Shown: positions 48,300-61,436, counted from the first letter of the stretch. The stretch: 64,000 bases of DNA from Liolophura sinensis (GCF_032854445.1 NC_088303.1:6581501-6645500); one strand, 5' to 3'. Program-made: numbers and translations. The notes: generated from the letters alone by a model not told the origin.

Positions 48300-49560
48300 A
48301 CCTGTTCCCTCCATGAACAAGAGCCTTTTGAATATCTACCCAGCCATACCCACTTAATTTTGTTCTGGTTTAGCTAGTGTTATCCATCTCGATGCAATAT
48401 GAGCAGCAAGTCTAGCTTAAAGCTGTTTATTTTGTTGAACAAGGGCTCGGCATGGGACGAAAATGATTAATAGTTGGACAGCAATGGATGACGCCTCATA
48501 AAATGCCGGATTATTATCCTGCTTTGCGATTGTCTTTCTTTGTAAATAGAGACATTTGCAAAATATATGTATGTTTGCATTCATTGTGTTTTAGGCCATA
48601 CCCCAACTATATGTACCATGGGGGGGGGGGGGGGGTGCTCCATGGCTCAGTTGGTCAGCGCGTTAGTGCAGCGTTATGACCCATGAGTCTATCACCAATG
48701 CGGTCGGTGTGAGTTCAAGTCCAGCTTACGCTAGCTCCCTCTCCATAAGTGGGAAGGTCTGTCAACAACCTGTGGATGGTTGTGGGTTTCCCCCTGGCTC
48801 TGTCCGGTTTCCTCCCACCATAATGCTGGCCGCCGTCGCATAAGTGAAATATTCTTGAGTACGGCGTGAAATACCAATCAAATAAACAAATAAATAAATA
48901 TATGTACCATGAGGTGCGTGTAATTATGTTTCTCCCCAGCTACTGAGAACCATGTTCTCCCAAAGGTGTGAATGTATAGGTATTGGTACACTAAATACCG
49001 CGTAAACATTATAGGAAATGCCTCCACTTTCCGCTATGAATAAATTATGTTGTATCACCATAGTCACATAGCCGCCAAAGTCTGGTTTTGTATCTGTCCA
49101 GAGAATTCATCGTGTAAATAGGGCCAGTCGAGTGTAGTTCTTAATTCAGACCTGTAACAATATGACAGGCGCCAGAAATCAAACACTGAAGGGAAACGGT
49201 CTGAAAGATAAAACTCCAAAGATACAAAGGTCACCAATTTGTGCTCGTACCAATGTCAGACTCTGGCCAATATATATACATATTTATCAAATGGTGTTCC
49301 CAGCCAACACCTACAAATCTGTATGATTTTTAAACATTTACCAATTCATCTTTCGTCCGTTTATGGCTTTTACTTGTTAGATTTCATCAGATTTTTTCTT
49401 AAAATCAAACTGCTATTTTCACATCTACATCATCTTATTAATCACCAACAACAAATGGTTCAAGATCACCTGGTTTATTACGAAACCACTGACGTTCCTA
49501 CTATATTTTTCTGTTTTTCCGGTTGTTATTTTTTACGGAATGTCCTAACTTGAGGTATTC
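48300..49560. repeat. Segment duplicated at 55360-56290
   Basis: Collinear blocks include GAATATCTACC with TACCCACT, the TTTCTCC...ATGAATAAATTATG region against 55725-55770, and the T-rich 49240-49560 stretch against 55970-56290. The SINE at 48621-48898 is absent from the other copy. Confidence 0.75.
48621..48898 (+). repeat. SINE family 1, full-length, young, with G-run at the 5' end
   Basis: A perfect 13-bp target duplication TATATGTACCATG flanks it (48608-48620 and 48899-48911). The tRNA-derived head has an A box TGGCTCAGTTGG (48643-48654) and a B box GTTCAAGTCC (48713-48722), the internal RNA polymerase III promoter. The conserved core and an AAATAAACAAATAAAT tail follow. Fifteen G residues precede the head. 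It would be mobilised by a partner LINE's enzymes. Confidence 0.95.
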
Positions 49561-49629
49561 TATTTTTTCATCAATGAACTTGGTTTCGAAAACTTGGCTT
49601 TTAATTTCCAAAGACATTTCCCTACACCA

Positions 49630-50620
49630 TGGTAATTTTTTCCCACTCCGCCCAAATTGTACAGACTGACTGGCTATTCAGAAACGCGGACTTCACCATG
49701 TCAAAATTTTGCATACATTTGTAACATAGCTCACTCGTGGGATGGTCTGCCAGCAGCCTGCAGATGTTCTTGCAGCAACCTGCGGATGGTTGTGGGGTTC
49801 CCACGGGTTCTGCTTGGTTTCCGTCCACCTGCTTGGCTGGCCGCCATCGTATTATGTAGCTTACAGGATGTATAAAAATATATAAATAATCCGAGCCGAT
49901 CTTCTTGTAACAGATTCGGTGGAATTTATCCAGAAAGTCTACACAGTCCGCTTTATTCGCCAAGAAGTCGCTCGTCATTATCGTTGGAAATTGCTCATAA
50001 AATATAACATTCTCGTAAGCGTTCTCTGAGTAAAATATTCTGAATTACCATTGAGGAGAATATTTTATACCACTAAATGCACCTGGATAACATCGGGGTA
50101 TTAGTTATTCATTTATTACCAGTTTTGTAGCCGTCACAGCTTTAATACCGGCAGTATGGTTTCCTTGATCAATTTAACTTTCATACAGGGAACAAGAAAT
50201 ATCTGTAGCGCAAAGTTCTGTAGTGGTGGACATTTTATAGGACAAAGCTAGCTAGGCAACCAGTTTTTGTTATTGTTCACAGCGGAAAAATCTTCTCGTT
50301 ATTGGATTCGATGTGGCATGAATGGAACCCCTGTCGAGGAGTATATTAACTCTTCGTCAAATTGAGGTCTGGTTTGGCTACTGTGCCCTACAAGATTCCG
50401 TCAAATCCACTCTATGGTTCTTGTTATAAAGGCATTGCTCAGTCGTTGTAAGTTATATTTTATTTATCGTCACTTGACCGGTCAAGCAAGGAGCAGCCTA
50501 TGTGACAATTTGGGTCCACTGATTTCAGTGCAACATATTGTTGCAACTGTTTATAATTGTGTGAATTCAATGTCTTGCGTCTTGACACTTACTCTTCTTA
50601 CTCCTCTGTTACTCTTCTTC
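49630..50620. repeat. Segmental repeat, copy 2 (short form)
   Basis: 49630-49740 matches 50900-51010 (CCAAATTGTA, GGCTATTCAGA against GCTATCCAGA). 49900-50460 matches 47590-48170 and, in part, 52980-53230 (GCTCATAAAATATAAC, GGCATTGCTCAGTCGTTGTA). Copy 2 lacks the left part present in copies 1 and 3. Confidence 0.7.
49737..49890 (+). repeat. SINE family 1, degenerate, with internal duplication
   Basis: The word GCAGCAACCTGCGGATGGTT is preceded by a second, diverged copy (GCCAGCAGCCTGCAGATG). The core then continues GGCTGGCCGCCATCGTAT. Confidence 0.8.
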
Positions 50621-51004
50621 TGAAAATTCCTGTAGTTTGTGATGGATACCGTATTTTTTATTATTTATCGTTTATTGGCGAGTTTGAAAAATGCTTTCCC
50701 AAATGACTCATAACTGCGCGTGAGAGCGACATGTGTCATAATCTCGTCTATAGGAGGTCCCTTTCGGAAAATGTCACCAAAAAATTAATTAAGGAATCAT
50801 ATACATTCAAGATATAATTTTGGGGAGTATTTTTCTTTTGCTTGATTTTTGTGACATCAAGACCGCAACCCCCATCTAGTTTACATTATCGCTATTGTTT
50901 GGCATTCTGTCCAAATTGTAGGCCTATGTTCTGGCCAGCTATCCAGACACATGTGCTCAACCATGTCTTAGCTTTGTTTTCAACTGTAGCTGAATTTGCT
51001 GGTG

Positions 51005-51247
51005 GACCTGCGTGACCTAGTGCTAGCGCAGCACAAATACTCAGGAGTCTGTCATCAGTGCGGTTCAAGTCCAGGACATCCTGACATTCGATCCGATCGC
51101 ACAGTGTAGGTAGGAAGGTCTTCCAGCAACCTTCTGAGGGTCATTGGTTTCACAAGCCCACGTCTCCTCTCACCATAATGCCCGTTGGCATTGTTTAGTG
51201 CAGCGTAAGAAACATTGCAATAAATAAATAGTAAAATATATAAATAA
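51005..51247 (+). repeat. SINE family 1, diverged near full-length
   Basis: A tRNA-like head remnant (GTGCTAGCGCAGC), B box GTTCAAGTCC (51064-51073), CTTCCAGCAACCTTCTGAGG, CTCACCATAATGCCCG and an AATAAATAAATAG tail are present. Confidence 0.85.
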
Positions 51248-51899
51248 ACCATAACCCACGGAATCAGATGTGTTTCTCAGTATAAATCCGAAATTTGCAT
51301 GACGTTTATACAGTGCTATCATGCAAAGAAAATCTGCCTGAAATTAAGTGTAATATGTATCATAATTTGGACGTTGTCCCACTCATATGATGCTACAGGT
51401 GCACTGCATATTTTTGTAATAAGTCAGCGCTGAGAGCAGCTGTTTTAATTCAATACCCTGTTGATTTTTCCGCTGGTGGTTTCTCTGAAACACTGCGCCA
51501 CAGCTTCCTCCTTACACCAAACCCTGACATGTATGCTTAGTAAATGGGCAATACCGGACTTAAACGCAATATAGCTGTATTCCGAAGGCACTAGCCCAAA
51601 AGACCTGGTACTGTACGGCGGAGAATCGACTGCAGCCAAGTCAGTGCAAGGAATTGTGGGCATGAAGAAACGAAACTGGCTCCTGCTTTGATTGACAGCC
51701 ACTGGAAACCTCGGAAGTTAATCTCTCTTGCATATAATTAGCAACTTTTGAGCGGTTTCCTTTTAGAGTTCCCACGCTGTTATACACAGTTCTACGGTGT
51801 GGTCAACAACGTAAAAAATTCTTCCAATTCAGCATGATGTTGACTGCGCTAAAAAGGCTAAGAATGCTAGATACCTATAAATGGGGAGTGGTAAACAGC

Positions 51900-53300
51900 A
51901 TTTAGGAAAAAGTGAAGAGAAGAAATGAAGTCCACACTTTAGCTCTGTGGAAGCCTGACTAAAATCAAGTCAAAACACTCGACGTCCGTCACTGTTTATT
52001 TAGGTTCATTTAGAGACAGGTAGACTACATTTTGACTATGGTAATAGTTCAGATTGAGAGAAATAGGACGAGCTCTGTATGTCATTATCTAGGTGGTAAT
52101 CAACGGCTCCAGATAGTATTTGCAAACCTAAGCGTCCACAAACCGGTGAATATAGCTATTAAGTTACCTTTTAACGTCGATTACCAATACGAGTCGACCA
52201 GGCGCCAAAACAAACAAAAGAATGATGGAGAGTTATCTAAACTAAGTTACAGACGAGCGTTAGACTTTGTCCACACATACCACAGGCTTTATTACCCATC
52301 TCGGACAGGCTTATCACCAAGAGACTTCGTGGTTCCCAACTTAAACGAAAACACTACGAAACTCGGTACAGGTCAATGTCCAATATCCTGTTACATTATA
52401 GAGTTTCTAATGACGTTGTCTGCTTCTCAGAAACTGGGAGCTGAGCAGTTCGATGGTAATTATATTGTGTCAAAAGATATTGGAAATGAACATAGTGTGC
52501 TAAGTATAATAGAGTCATCGGTTTGGTAGAGCGAATGGAGAGAATAGAACTTACAGAACTTTCTGAAAGATAATCTAAAGTTGAGATTTAATAAACGCTT
52601 ACTGCTATAGGGCAATTAACCCTTGATTCAACCACGTTCTTAAAGTCGGCTAGCATCTCTACTATGTACTACAACTAATATATTTAACTTAAACATTTAA
52701 ACCATTGTGTTTGACATAATAAACCAGGCATTGCCATTACTAGGCATCTTTAATCCGCTTTGGATGTATACAATATTGCGTTGCCATCATGACCATAAGC
52801 TTGTCTTTCGATCAAAGCGTTGATCTGCCAGAAACCAATTGATCTGTAACGGATGATTTCGTAGGCTGAAAAACACGTTTCGTTTTATGGGCTGTATCTT
52901 TAAGTCAGGAGGTTTGTCACCTATCCAGTGAAGAATAGTTGCACGATTTACTTTTAATAGGTTCAGGGGAATTTCTCCAGAACGTTATGTCAAAGCCACC
53001 GTGGACGGAATACCTGCGCCTGTCTAACAGCTGGCTATAGAGTTAAGTAGTTGCTCGTCATCATAAAATCTGCTCTTAAAATATAATATCCCGTGGATAT
53101 TATTTCAAAGATGCGTTGAATCGGCAAAGAGTTTTGTAGTCGTAGAAATTTTATTGGATAAAAGTAGAACAGGCCAACAGTTTTTGTTATTGTCCAAAGC
53201 AGAAGCATCTGTTCCTTACTGGGTTCCCTTTGGTACGAATGCGAAGTTTACTGTGTGTTATGTCATTATTGAAATTTGGTATCGTACTTTATCCGAACGT
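51900..53300. repeat. Segmental repeat, copy 3
   Basis: It matches copy 1 on both sides: 52040-52570 against 45940-46420, and 52790-53230 against 47280-48040. An open frame at 52038-52529 (163 codons) spans the left part. The matching DNA in copy 1 has indels and stops in that frame, so coding is doubtful. Confidence 0.7.
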
Positions 53301-54109
53301 TAAAGAAACAGTTACTGAATAATTTTCACGGCTGAAAGGTTATTACAAGAATTATTCATAATCAACGCTGAATAATAGTCTGTATAATTATGAAGTCTTT
53401 ATTGGGCTTATCTCATATGCCTTTGATATTGCCGACACGATAAGCATAGTGTATTAAAGGTTTCTCTGATTAACAGATAGCACACATTTTTGGGCGTGAC
53501 ATAACTGTCGGGTTGGTTGAAGTTATTGGTGTATCGATTCAACTGAATGATGTGCGCCACAAACAATACAGGGGCATGCGTGTAACAATGTATGCAAAAT
53601 CAGAAGCAGTCACATGAGGACTACATGCATGCAGAAAAATATGAGGCGTTTAGGTACACGCAATAAATAATCCATCCAAGATTGCCAAGCATGAAAATAA
53701 ACAGCCATTGATGAAGAACTGACATAAGTTCTACATACCTGCAGCAAAAACATGCAAGATTGTTAAGCACGCAACATAACAGTGTTCACGAAGAACTTAC
53801 ATAAGGAATACATATATGTTGTAGATAGACACATAAAGCAAGTAGACTCTTTCAGTAGCATACTTATTACAGTGTACTAAAAATGTGAAATTGTGTTCTC
53901 AACCAGACACATTTGACATAAGCCATTATTATGACGATTAAACCTGTATAAATATGAACTAAGATGAATTTATCTGCTTTTCGAGTATGGATTCTTACCT
54001 CACAAACAACAAGGGTTAAACTAAAAATGAAATTCCCCCTTTGTTGAGCATTCCCAGTTCCTTTGTCATACGCTTGCGAAATAATGTTTGAAGTGACATA
54101 TCATGTCAA
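53301..54109. other. No recognisable gene
   Basis: Loosely repeated words such as ACATAAG and CATGCAAGATTG near 53640-53830 hint at an old degenerate tandem array; nothing is firm. Confidence 0.4.
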
Positions 54110-54705
54110 CAAAAATTTTGGGGCGAGACAAGAATTTTATGGTAGAGTAACAAGAATGTTGTGACGTGACAAAACTGTTGCGGCTTAAAAACATTTTGGA
54201 ATGTGACTAGAATGATGCGGGCGTGATAAAACTGTGCGGCATGAGAAACATGTCAGAACGTAGCAAGAATTTTGCCATGTGATACAAATTTGTGGCATGA
54301 AGAACGTGTCAGAACATCGCAAGAATGTTGCAGTGTGATTAAAATGTGCGGCATGAGAAACATGTCAGAAAATGGCAAGAACGTTGCGGTATGATAAAAA
54401 TGTACGGCATGAGAAACATGTCAGAATATGGCAAAAATGTTGCCATGTGATAAAAATGTGCGGCATGAAAAACGCGTCAGAACATGACAGGAATGTTGCA
54501 GCGTGACAAAAATGTGCGGCATAAAAAACGTGTCAAAACATGGCAAGAATGTTGCGGTGTGACAAAAATGGTGCGGCCTTTGAAACATCTCAGAACAAGG
54601 CAAGAATGTTGCGGCATGACAAAAATGTTGGGGCGTGGAAAGAATGCTGGGTCGTAGCAAGAACGTAGCAATGTGACAAGAATGCTAGAGTGTGACAAAA
54701 TTCTC
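54110..54705 (+). repeat. 56-bp minisatellite, about 10 copies
   Basis: Units contain GCGGCATGAGAAACATGTCA, GAACATGGCAAGAATGTTGC and GTGTGATAAAAATGT. Anchors at 54236, 54292, 54348 and 54404 are exactly 56 apart. Minus-strand open frames of 73-79 residues are artefacts of the array. Confidence 0.93.
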
Positions 54706-54731
54706 GAGGAAGAATATTCCTGAATGCTATG

Positions 54732-54840
54732 ATTTATTTATGTATTTATTTATTGGTTTATACTCAAGAATGTTTCATAAATATGGTTGTGGTCAGTTTT
54801 ATGGGTGGAGAAAATCGGATTGCCCTTAGGAAACCACCGA
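54732..54840 (-). repeat. SINE family 1, decayed 3' part
   Basis: The reversed tail ATGTATTTATTTATTGG, then TATACTCAAGAATGTTTCAT and GTGGTCAGTTTTATGGGTGG are recognisable. Confidence 0.75.
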
Positions 54841-55359
54841 TCTTTTGTCCCATGTATAACATACAGGAAATACTCACCATAATGGTGGAAGACGAGTGGC
54901 CTTCAACGAATGTAAGATTGCACAAAAGCTCATAAAACGTCACCGACCACTTGTTGCCACATAGGAGTCACGAACAATGCTGGAGGGTGAACCTTGAAAG
55001 CTCCTGTCCAAAGTCGGTTCGAACCTGCTCCTCGTGTTTGTGAGGAACTGAAAGGGAAGCGAGAGACAGATGTAGGAGCGCAGTAGTAATGTTGCGAACC
55101 ACCAAAGCCGTCGGGGTGTTACACAATTTATCAGTTTTTTTATTTGCCTTCTTCATTAATATTTACATCGTATTATTTTTCACGTCACTGACAAAAACAC
55201 AGGAGGGTTCAAAGTATGCCATAGGTGCACAACAAACCTCTTAACTGAAAGCCGCTGTAGAAGCATCTTTAGCCAATTGTAAGCCTGTGATGTAACTGAT
55301 GTTTTAACTCCTCACAAGTATTATGCAGAAAGGTGTTTTGTTACAAGAAATCGCTTTGT
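54841..55359. other. No recognisable gene
   Basis: A tRNA-like GGTTCGAACC at 55016-55025 could be the promoter remnant of another SINE, but no A box at the right distance is clear. Confidence 0.35.
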
Positions 55360-56290
55360 GTAAGAAGGCCCTGTTGAATATCTACCTGGAGGTACCCACT
55401 ACCCTTGGATCTCGTTTACACAGAACTTAGCACATCGGTGAGATTTGAGCTGTACAAGACCGGCTTAACTACGGTACGGTAGTACCATTGTTGTTACAGG
55501 TAATCTTCTAAAGCTCTCGAATTATTTTGTGTCACAAGGACCCAGAGCAGAAAGAAGGAAATTAACAGTTATACAACCGTGGATTAACACCTATCACACA
55601 CCTTTGTCAAGCGGCCTTCCTATCGATATTTTAAATTGAGAGGACGCCCGATTTTATCGTTACGTGTGGCCATTTGCAAATTATGAATGGAGAAAAACAC
55701 AAATAACATGAAGTGAATAATCGTGTTTCTCCAAAAGTGCAGCCACCTTCCACCGTAAATAAGTAATGCCATCTCACCATAAAGTCACGCAGCTGCCGAA
55801 GCTTGATTTTGCATCTATATACAAAATACACCAAGCAAAATGCCCGACACGTGTGACTCTTAATGCGGACCAGTTACCTGCCATATAAAGGACGCCGTCA
55901 ATCAAATATTAAAAGTAACATCTGGAACATAGCCTGCAGTGTAGCACCGTTTGAGACACAGATGCACATATCGTGGCAATATATACATTGTACGCGTATT
56001 CAGGGCCCACCCTATATATTAATCCAATTGTGCTTCCAGCCCAAATGTACAGTTACCAACATACATCCATATGTGGTTTTTTTCTCATTGAGCACATGTT
56101 TTTTGTACATTGTTGATAACAAAATATGTTTACTAAAACCAAGCTTACATTTTTACTTCAAAATCATCTTAGTATTCACCATCCAAACATTTATTAAAGT
56201 TTACCACACGACCTCTGGTACATTAACTATTCGGGTACCCAGCGTAATTTTCTGTTTGTCCGAATGTTTTCCGAATATTGTTAACACATG
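55360..56290. repeat. Segment duplicated at 48300-49560, SINE-free copy
   Basis: At 55701-55730 the pre-insertion site of the 48.6-kb SINE is seen as a single AACATGAAGTG-type sequence followed by TTTCTCC. A 232-codon open frame (55863-56561, ATG start, hydrophobic, AT-rich) overlaps this copy. The paralogous DNA does not keep that frame. Confidence 0.7.
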
Positions 56291-56561
56291 CTTTAAAATA
56301 CACCATCTGTTGATGTCCAGACACGTTTCTACATCATTTCATTTATCTATTGGTTCCAACTACTCTGACCAAGTTATAAAGACTATTTGCCTGTCCAGAG
56401 ACGTATGGCGTGGGCTCATTTGTGGTCTAGTTTTCGTTACAGTTATTAGCGTAACTCGCTGGAAAATGATAGGCTTCTTCCCTAATGTTAAAATGTTTAA
56501 GAAGAGATTCGTCTTCGCTGCTTGGTTCTGCTCAAAACTTGGAAAAACATCTCGATGGTAA

Positions 56562-59500
56562 AGGTACCTGGTAAATCTCAACTCTGCATAAGTTCTGGCC
56601 GATGATTTGAACCAGATAAATCACATTAGTGAACTGTTACAGCTCTCGGCTATGGAGAAATCAAGCCAGCTTTGACAGTTTTATTTTGAGACTGGCTTTT
56701 GTTTCTCTTCGTCATGTTGACTGTAGTGTGAGAAATCAAATGCTTGTTCTTCTCTGCATTCTCTTCCGTTTTAATTTCGCACTTTATACACTTTCTCAGT
56801 TTTGGCAGTTTGTTTAACGTCGTTGCGAACTGGCTTTGTGATTATTAAGATGGAACATCAACATTGTTGGATGACAAGATAACAACAACAAATAAATACG
56901 CGAAACGATAATTGTTATATTTTGTTTCGCTTTGGACAATGGAATGGGACAGACACTATTGCCACAGAGTATGCCTAAGTCTTATTCTGAGCCTGTAGAC
57001 GTGTATAACACGACATGTATTATGTCTAGTGAGTGACGCTTGATGGTCATTTTACTTTTGCAATAATCAACTGACCTGTTACCTGTCTTAGAAGTGCCCA
57101 GATCAATAGGGGCACAATCAATATTTCAATTTCTATCAAGTCTTTGTGGACTTATTTTCATGGTCGTGACATTGGGCCCATTCGTCTCACCGTACCGAGA
57201 CTCCTACGCCATTGTGCTGTAATGTGTGGTATGCAGAAGGAGAGTCATTAACAACATTTTAAATGTGCTTCGATTTACACCCGAACTGGGACGACTGCCA
57301 ACTGACCAGACAGTTTACGGCTACTTACTCTCCCATCACCACTTTTCTGTCCACTTTGTCTCGATAATTACATATAGGTGGGCCTCCCAGTGGAATTACG
57401 ACCATCTGAGCCCACATTGTAATTTTAATCTTGACCTACTAGCGTAATGTATGATATAACGTTTAGGAGCATGCCATAGTACACCATCTCTGGCTGACAT
57501 AGCGTCAAATAAAGAAAACTTAAAATGGCATTCAAATGGCGGCTTGGGTCTAAGCTGTGTAGACCATTATTCTCTGGTAATACACCAGTATTAGGCTATT
57601 ACTGGGTCCATAAATTCTCATCGCAAAGGCAAAACTGAACCATTAGACTTCGTAGGAAATTCTAATTTACTAAATTTACATGGTTCCTATTCTAGTCAGC
57701 ATATGGTATACTGCATACAAGAACGGCCGAGGCTTCAACTGTTATAGAAAAAACTAACTGATACAAGTTGTTTTACATATCCACTGTTAGCATCATTTTC
57801 CTCACAGCATTTCTTTACAATGTTTCGAACAATATACTGATCGACCCATTGTATAAAGACTGACAACGCTACCATTTCACCACACGCCTAGGAAAGACCC
57901 CATGGGATTCGCTCTATGCACATATTTTCGAAATTTCTCCAAATATGTGTTCTGTGTTCAACTGCTTATTTTTTTATTTCCCCAGTTAGCGCCATCGCCC
58001 TCATTTCTCCCGGAGCGCATTTTCATTTTCGTTTACCACTGCGTGTCCAACCCTCCCAAATTGCTGTTTGTAACACAATAAGATTTACATTACTCTGTGG
58101 CCCTAGGCCTGTATGTTGACGATATCATTGGGACATCCACACAAAACTGACAACGGGCCGGATTTCACCTGTGGCCATTGCTAAAGTATCATATTGTCAT
58201 GGTGGTGCAGCTTTGCTGGCCATGTAATAGTCATTTACATTACGCTTTAAATTACACATGTTGCTATTGAGATCTGTTCGCTACAAGGCGATATCTTCAA
58301 GGTGTTACCAAAATTACTTCCATAATGGAGGTTAATATGAAATGAGTCTGTCTAACCAACATTGAAAAAATGACGAATCGTTCACACAGCCTGACAGCAG
58401 AAAACGGATGGGCGATCTTTTGCATCTTTTATAATCGTGGCCCAACACATAGATTTACTCTTGCTTACTCTGTCTGATTCACATGAAAGTAATATTGAGA
58501 CACATCATCTCTGGCGGCTTAAATGGGCATGCATATGAGGTAAATTGCTTTCGACATATCCAGCATTTTATCATACATGTAGCGATGTTTTAGGCTGGTC
58601 CCAACTGAGGAGTATTTGTTTGGAATCGTCGTCCAAATAGCGAGTGAGAAGCTTTTTTGGCGAGGGTGGTGATAGAAGTACAAGAGCCATGATCATAGTC
58701 CATCAGAGCTCCATTCATGTCATACCGAATCCAATAACGAGAAGACGTTTCCTGTATTAAAAATAACAAAAACTGTTGACTTTTAAACTCTCTATCCTAT
58801 AAAACGTTCACTTTTACAGATGATTTTTTCTTCGGTGTTTGGAAGCTATATTGATGAACGAAACCATGTCGCGGGTAAGCTGATAAAACTGACGAAAAGC
58901 TGGAAATAACTGAATTAATAATACATCATTGTTATCCGTGCGCATTGTAGAGCCATCATTTAACCAACTGAAAACTTACATTGAAAATAATGTTAACAAT
59001 TTCAAGTGATTTGTATCGGTAATGACGAGAATTACACAACGATACAGCTTGCTCTCAGTTGAACAACATCTTCTATAATTGCTGCTCAGAGAGATTCCGG
59101 CGAAATTCCTCCTATATTACAGTATCTAAGGTTATGTATCAATCAAATTCAGTCTGTTCTACAATGTCTGTTTCAAGACGGTCTAAATAGATGCATTCAT
59201 TTACACAATCTATAAATCCGCTTTCGAGAATGTTCCATATATGGGTATGATGGGCTTGATTAGTAGAGGAAACCGAAATGTCCGGAGTAACCTATATCCC
59301 CATTCACCGGCTACCACAAAAATTTCCAGTCCCGGACCAGCAAGTGAGGTATGGCTTCCATTCTGAGATAACGTGCTTTAGCAGACCGACCGGCTTTGGC
59401 CACAAGAACAGTTTATAAATAGATGGTGATATTGTATACTCACTATATAACAGTGAACCGCGAGGCATTCCATTATCGTCGTGCGGGTAATTGTCGATAT

Positions 59501-60204
59501 GGCCTTAGCGAAGTCGCAGAACGCCTGAGCCACAGCCATAGATTACCCGCAGACCTCATTTTAGGTGTGTAACTAGATTGGCCATACAGTACAACAGACC
59601 GCAGAACTCCCACTCTAATGTTCATCAACTAGCCATGAGGATATCTTATAAGCAGGCAATAACAGGCATTTCAAGACAGACTTATTGACTGCAAACAATG
59701 GCAACAGCTGTTGGCTGGCAGATAACTGCTTTGCCACTGAAGAACGACTTCTGCCGACTGAGAGCTGACAGGAAGTCATAAGAATACTTATATTGGTAAT
59801 TCTGGGATATGTTGTACTGTTGTAATGCGGCCGTAATAGAAGCATAAAAATACAGTGTTGGATTTGGATTAGTGATATCAACTCTACGGATTTATAGACG
59901 TTGCTGTACACAGGAAATGAACAGGTACCGCTTCCACCAGCTTACAGTGATTTTGCTCATGGGGAATAGTTAGCGGAACTCTCTCCCTAGTAAACAGCCA
60001 CAACGGCTTATGATCACTTTCCGCTAAAGAATCAGTGCATAACACTTGATTTCTTACCAATGTTAGTGCTGCAACTTTAAATGCAAGGAAAGAAAACAAA
60101 CTATGTGTATCTAAGTGAATTCTTTTTATCTCTTTTTCGTGTTGCCTCGCATTTTGTGTTATTCTTTCTTTAATATGATCTTTGACAGAAAAAATTCTTG
60201 ATTG
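56562..60204. other. No recognisable gene
   Basis: Short open frames only. A stretch near 58145-58200 weakly resembles the 30.7-kb repeated block, and one near 59085-59130 weakly resembles 16010-16060. Confidence 0.45.
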
Positions 60205-60205
60205 A

Positions 60206-60265
60206 GTGAGTGAGTGCTTGGGGTTTGGCGTCGTACTCAACAATTTTTCAGTCATATGACAACGA
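60206..60265 (-). repeat. SINE family 2, extreme 3' fragment
   Basis: Only about 60 bases of the family tail remain: GAGTGAGTGAGTGCTTGGGG (the reversed ACTC repeat), then CGTCGTACTCAACAATTTTT and CAGTCATATGACAACG. The flanks AGAAAAAATTCTTGAT and AGAAAAATTTTTTTGAT may be a target duplication. Confidence 0.8.
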
Positions 60266-61436
60266 GAAAAATTTTTTTGATAGAAACCAACAAGCTATTT
60301 ATTTCCTATTATTTCAAGTGTGTCATAAGCTTCGCAATGTAAAGTGCTGTGATTTATGAATGCATATTTATTGACAATGAAGTTTAAATGAAATTATATA
60401 TTTTTAATTAGTACAAAAAACATACATGGATGTGTAGGTCTACAAACAAGCATGCGTATAATCCTTCATGAGATCATGTATGGATTGAGAGCAAAAGTAT
60501 TTACATACCAGCACATATATGACTATATTGCCGTTGTCTTGTGTAAGAAGATTAAGCTATCTTATCAATCTATAAGTACGTGTATTTAGCATTTCTCGGA
60601 CAGAGTGATTAAGCGATTATGTCGCTTCCATGGCAGCAAACAACGGTGGTATGTTTGACATGTTTAGTGCTGCCTTACTGGGACACAATATTGATGAGGC
60701 GAGGTGCAAAGCCCGATTACGTTGCATGTTTTCCATTGGATACATATATTTAAACAGTACTTGCGACATCACCAGGGATTGAGCCAGTCTGGCGCGCATG
60801 CTTTGTGGATTCCCTTTGTATTTTGGGGTCGATGTCAGCTAGGCCCACGTGGGGTGCGTTAAACACTACAGATTTGTGTGGATGTCCGGATGATTTCGTT
60901 ATCACATAGGATCACAAGGTAATTCGAATCTTACAATGTCATCAAGAGAAATTTGAGTTGGATGGGCGGAGTTGGATGGGCAGCAGTTGCCGGAATTGAG
61001 AAAAAGCTCAAGCAGAAATGATGTCGACAGGGCAATTCCGGGAAAAACAACAATAGGCAGTTGAGCACAGTGCAAATGTTTGAAATCATACCGAGAATAT
61101 CAAGCATAACGCATGCATCTGGTTGATCGCAATGATTGACGTGAATTGACCATGGATTTGCGAAAAATTGCAGAACAGAACTAAATGTAATGAATTCAAT
61201 ATGCAAATAAGTAATATGTGGAGAAAAAATTTAAAACAACAACTTTCCATTATAGTTTTCTTAATATTCTCTTTATCAGATAGGAGTTCTAATTACTTAC
61301 CACCTGCCGAGATCTGAATCTAGTTGGCGTCAGCTGGAGAAGGAAGACACTATACTATTATAGTGATAGATGCACATTGCAGAGTTGGTGAGTATGGCGT
61401 GAAACACCAATGACTAAGTAAGTACTGTTAGTTTGT
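60266..61436. other. No recognisable gene
   Basis: Short open frames only, none with a recognisable motif. Confidence 0.5.

Noticed and set aside
48640-48725. Possible tRNA gene with A and B boxes
   Set aside because: The promoter boxes belong to the head of a SINE with its own target duplication, conserved core and A-rich tail. The acceptor-stem pairing of a tRNA is not evident.
52038-52529. 163-codon open frame as a host gene
   Set aside because: The paralogous DNA at 45.94-46.42 kb has stops and indels in this frame, and no protein motif was recognised.
55016-55025. GGTTCGAACC as a tRNA B box marking a tRNA gene
   Set aside because: No A box or cloverleaf stems were seen at a suitable distance.
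55863-56561. 232-codon hydrophobic open frame as a membrane-protein gene
   Set aside because: The frame is not kept in the paralogue at 49.2-49.56 kb. The hydrophobic composition is what T-rich DNA gives by default.
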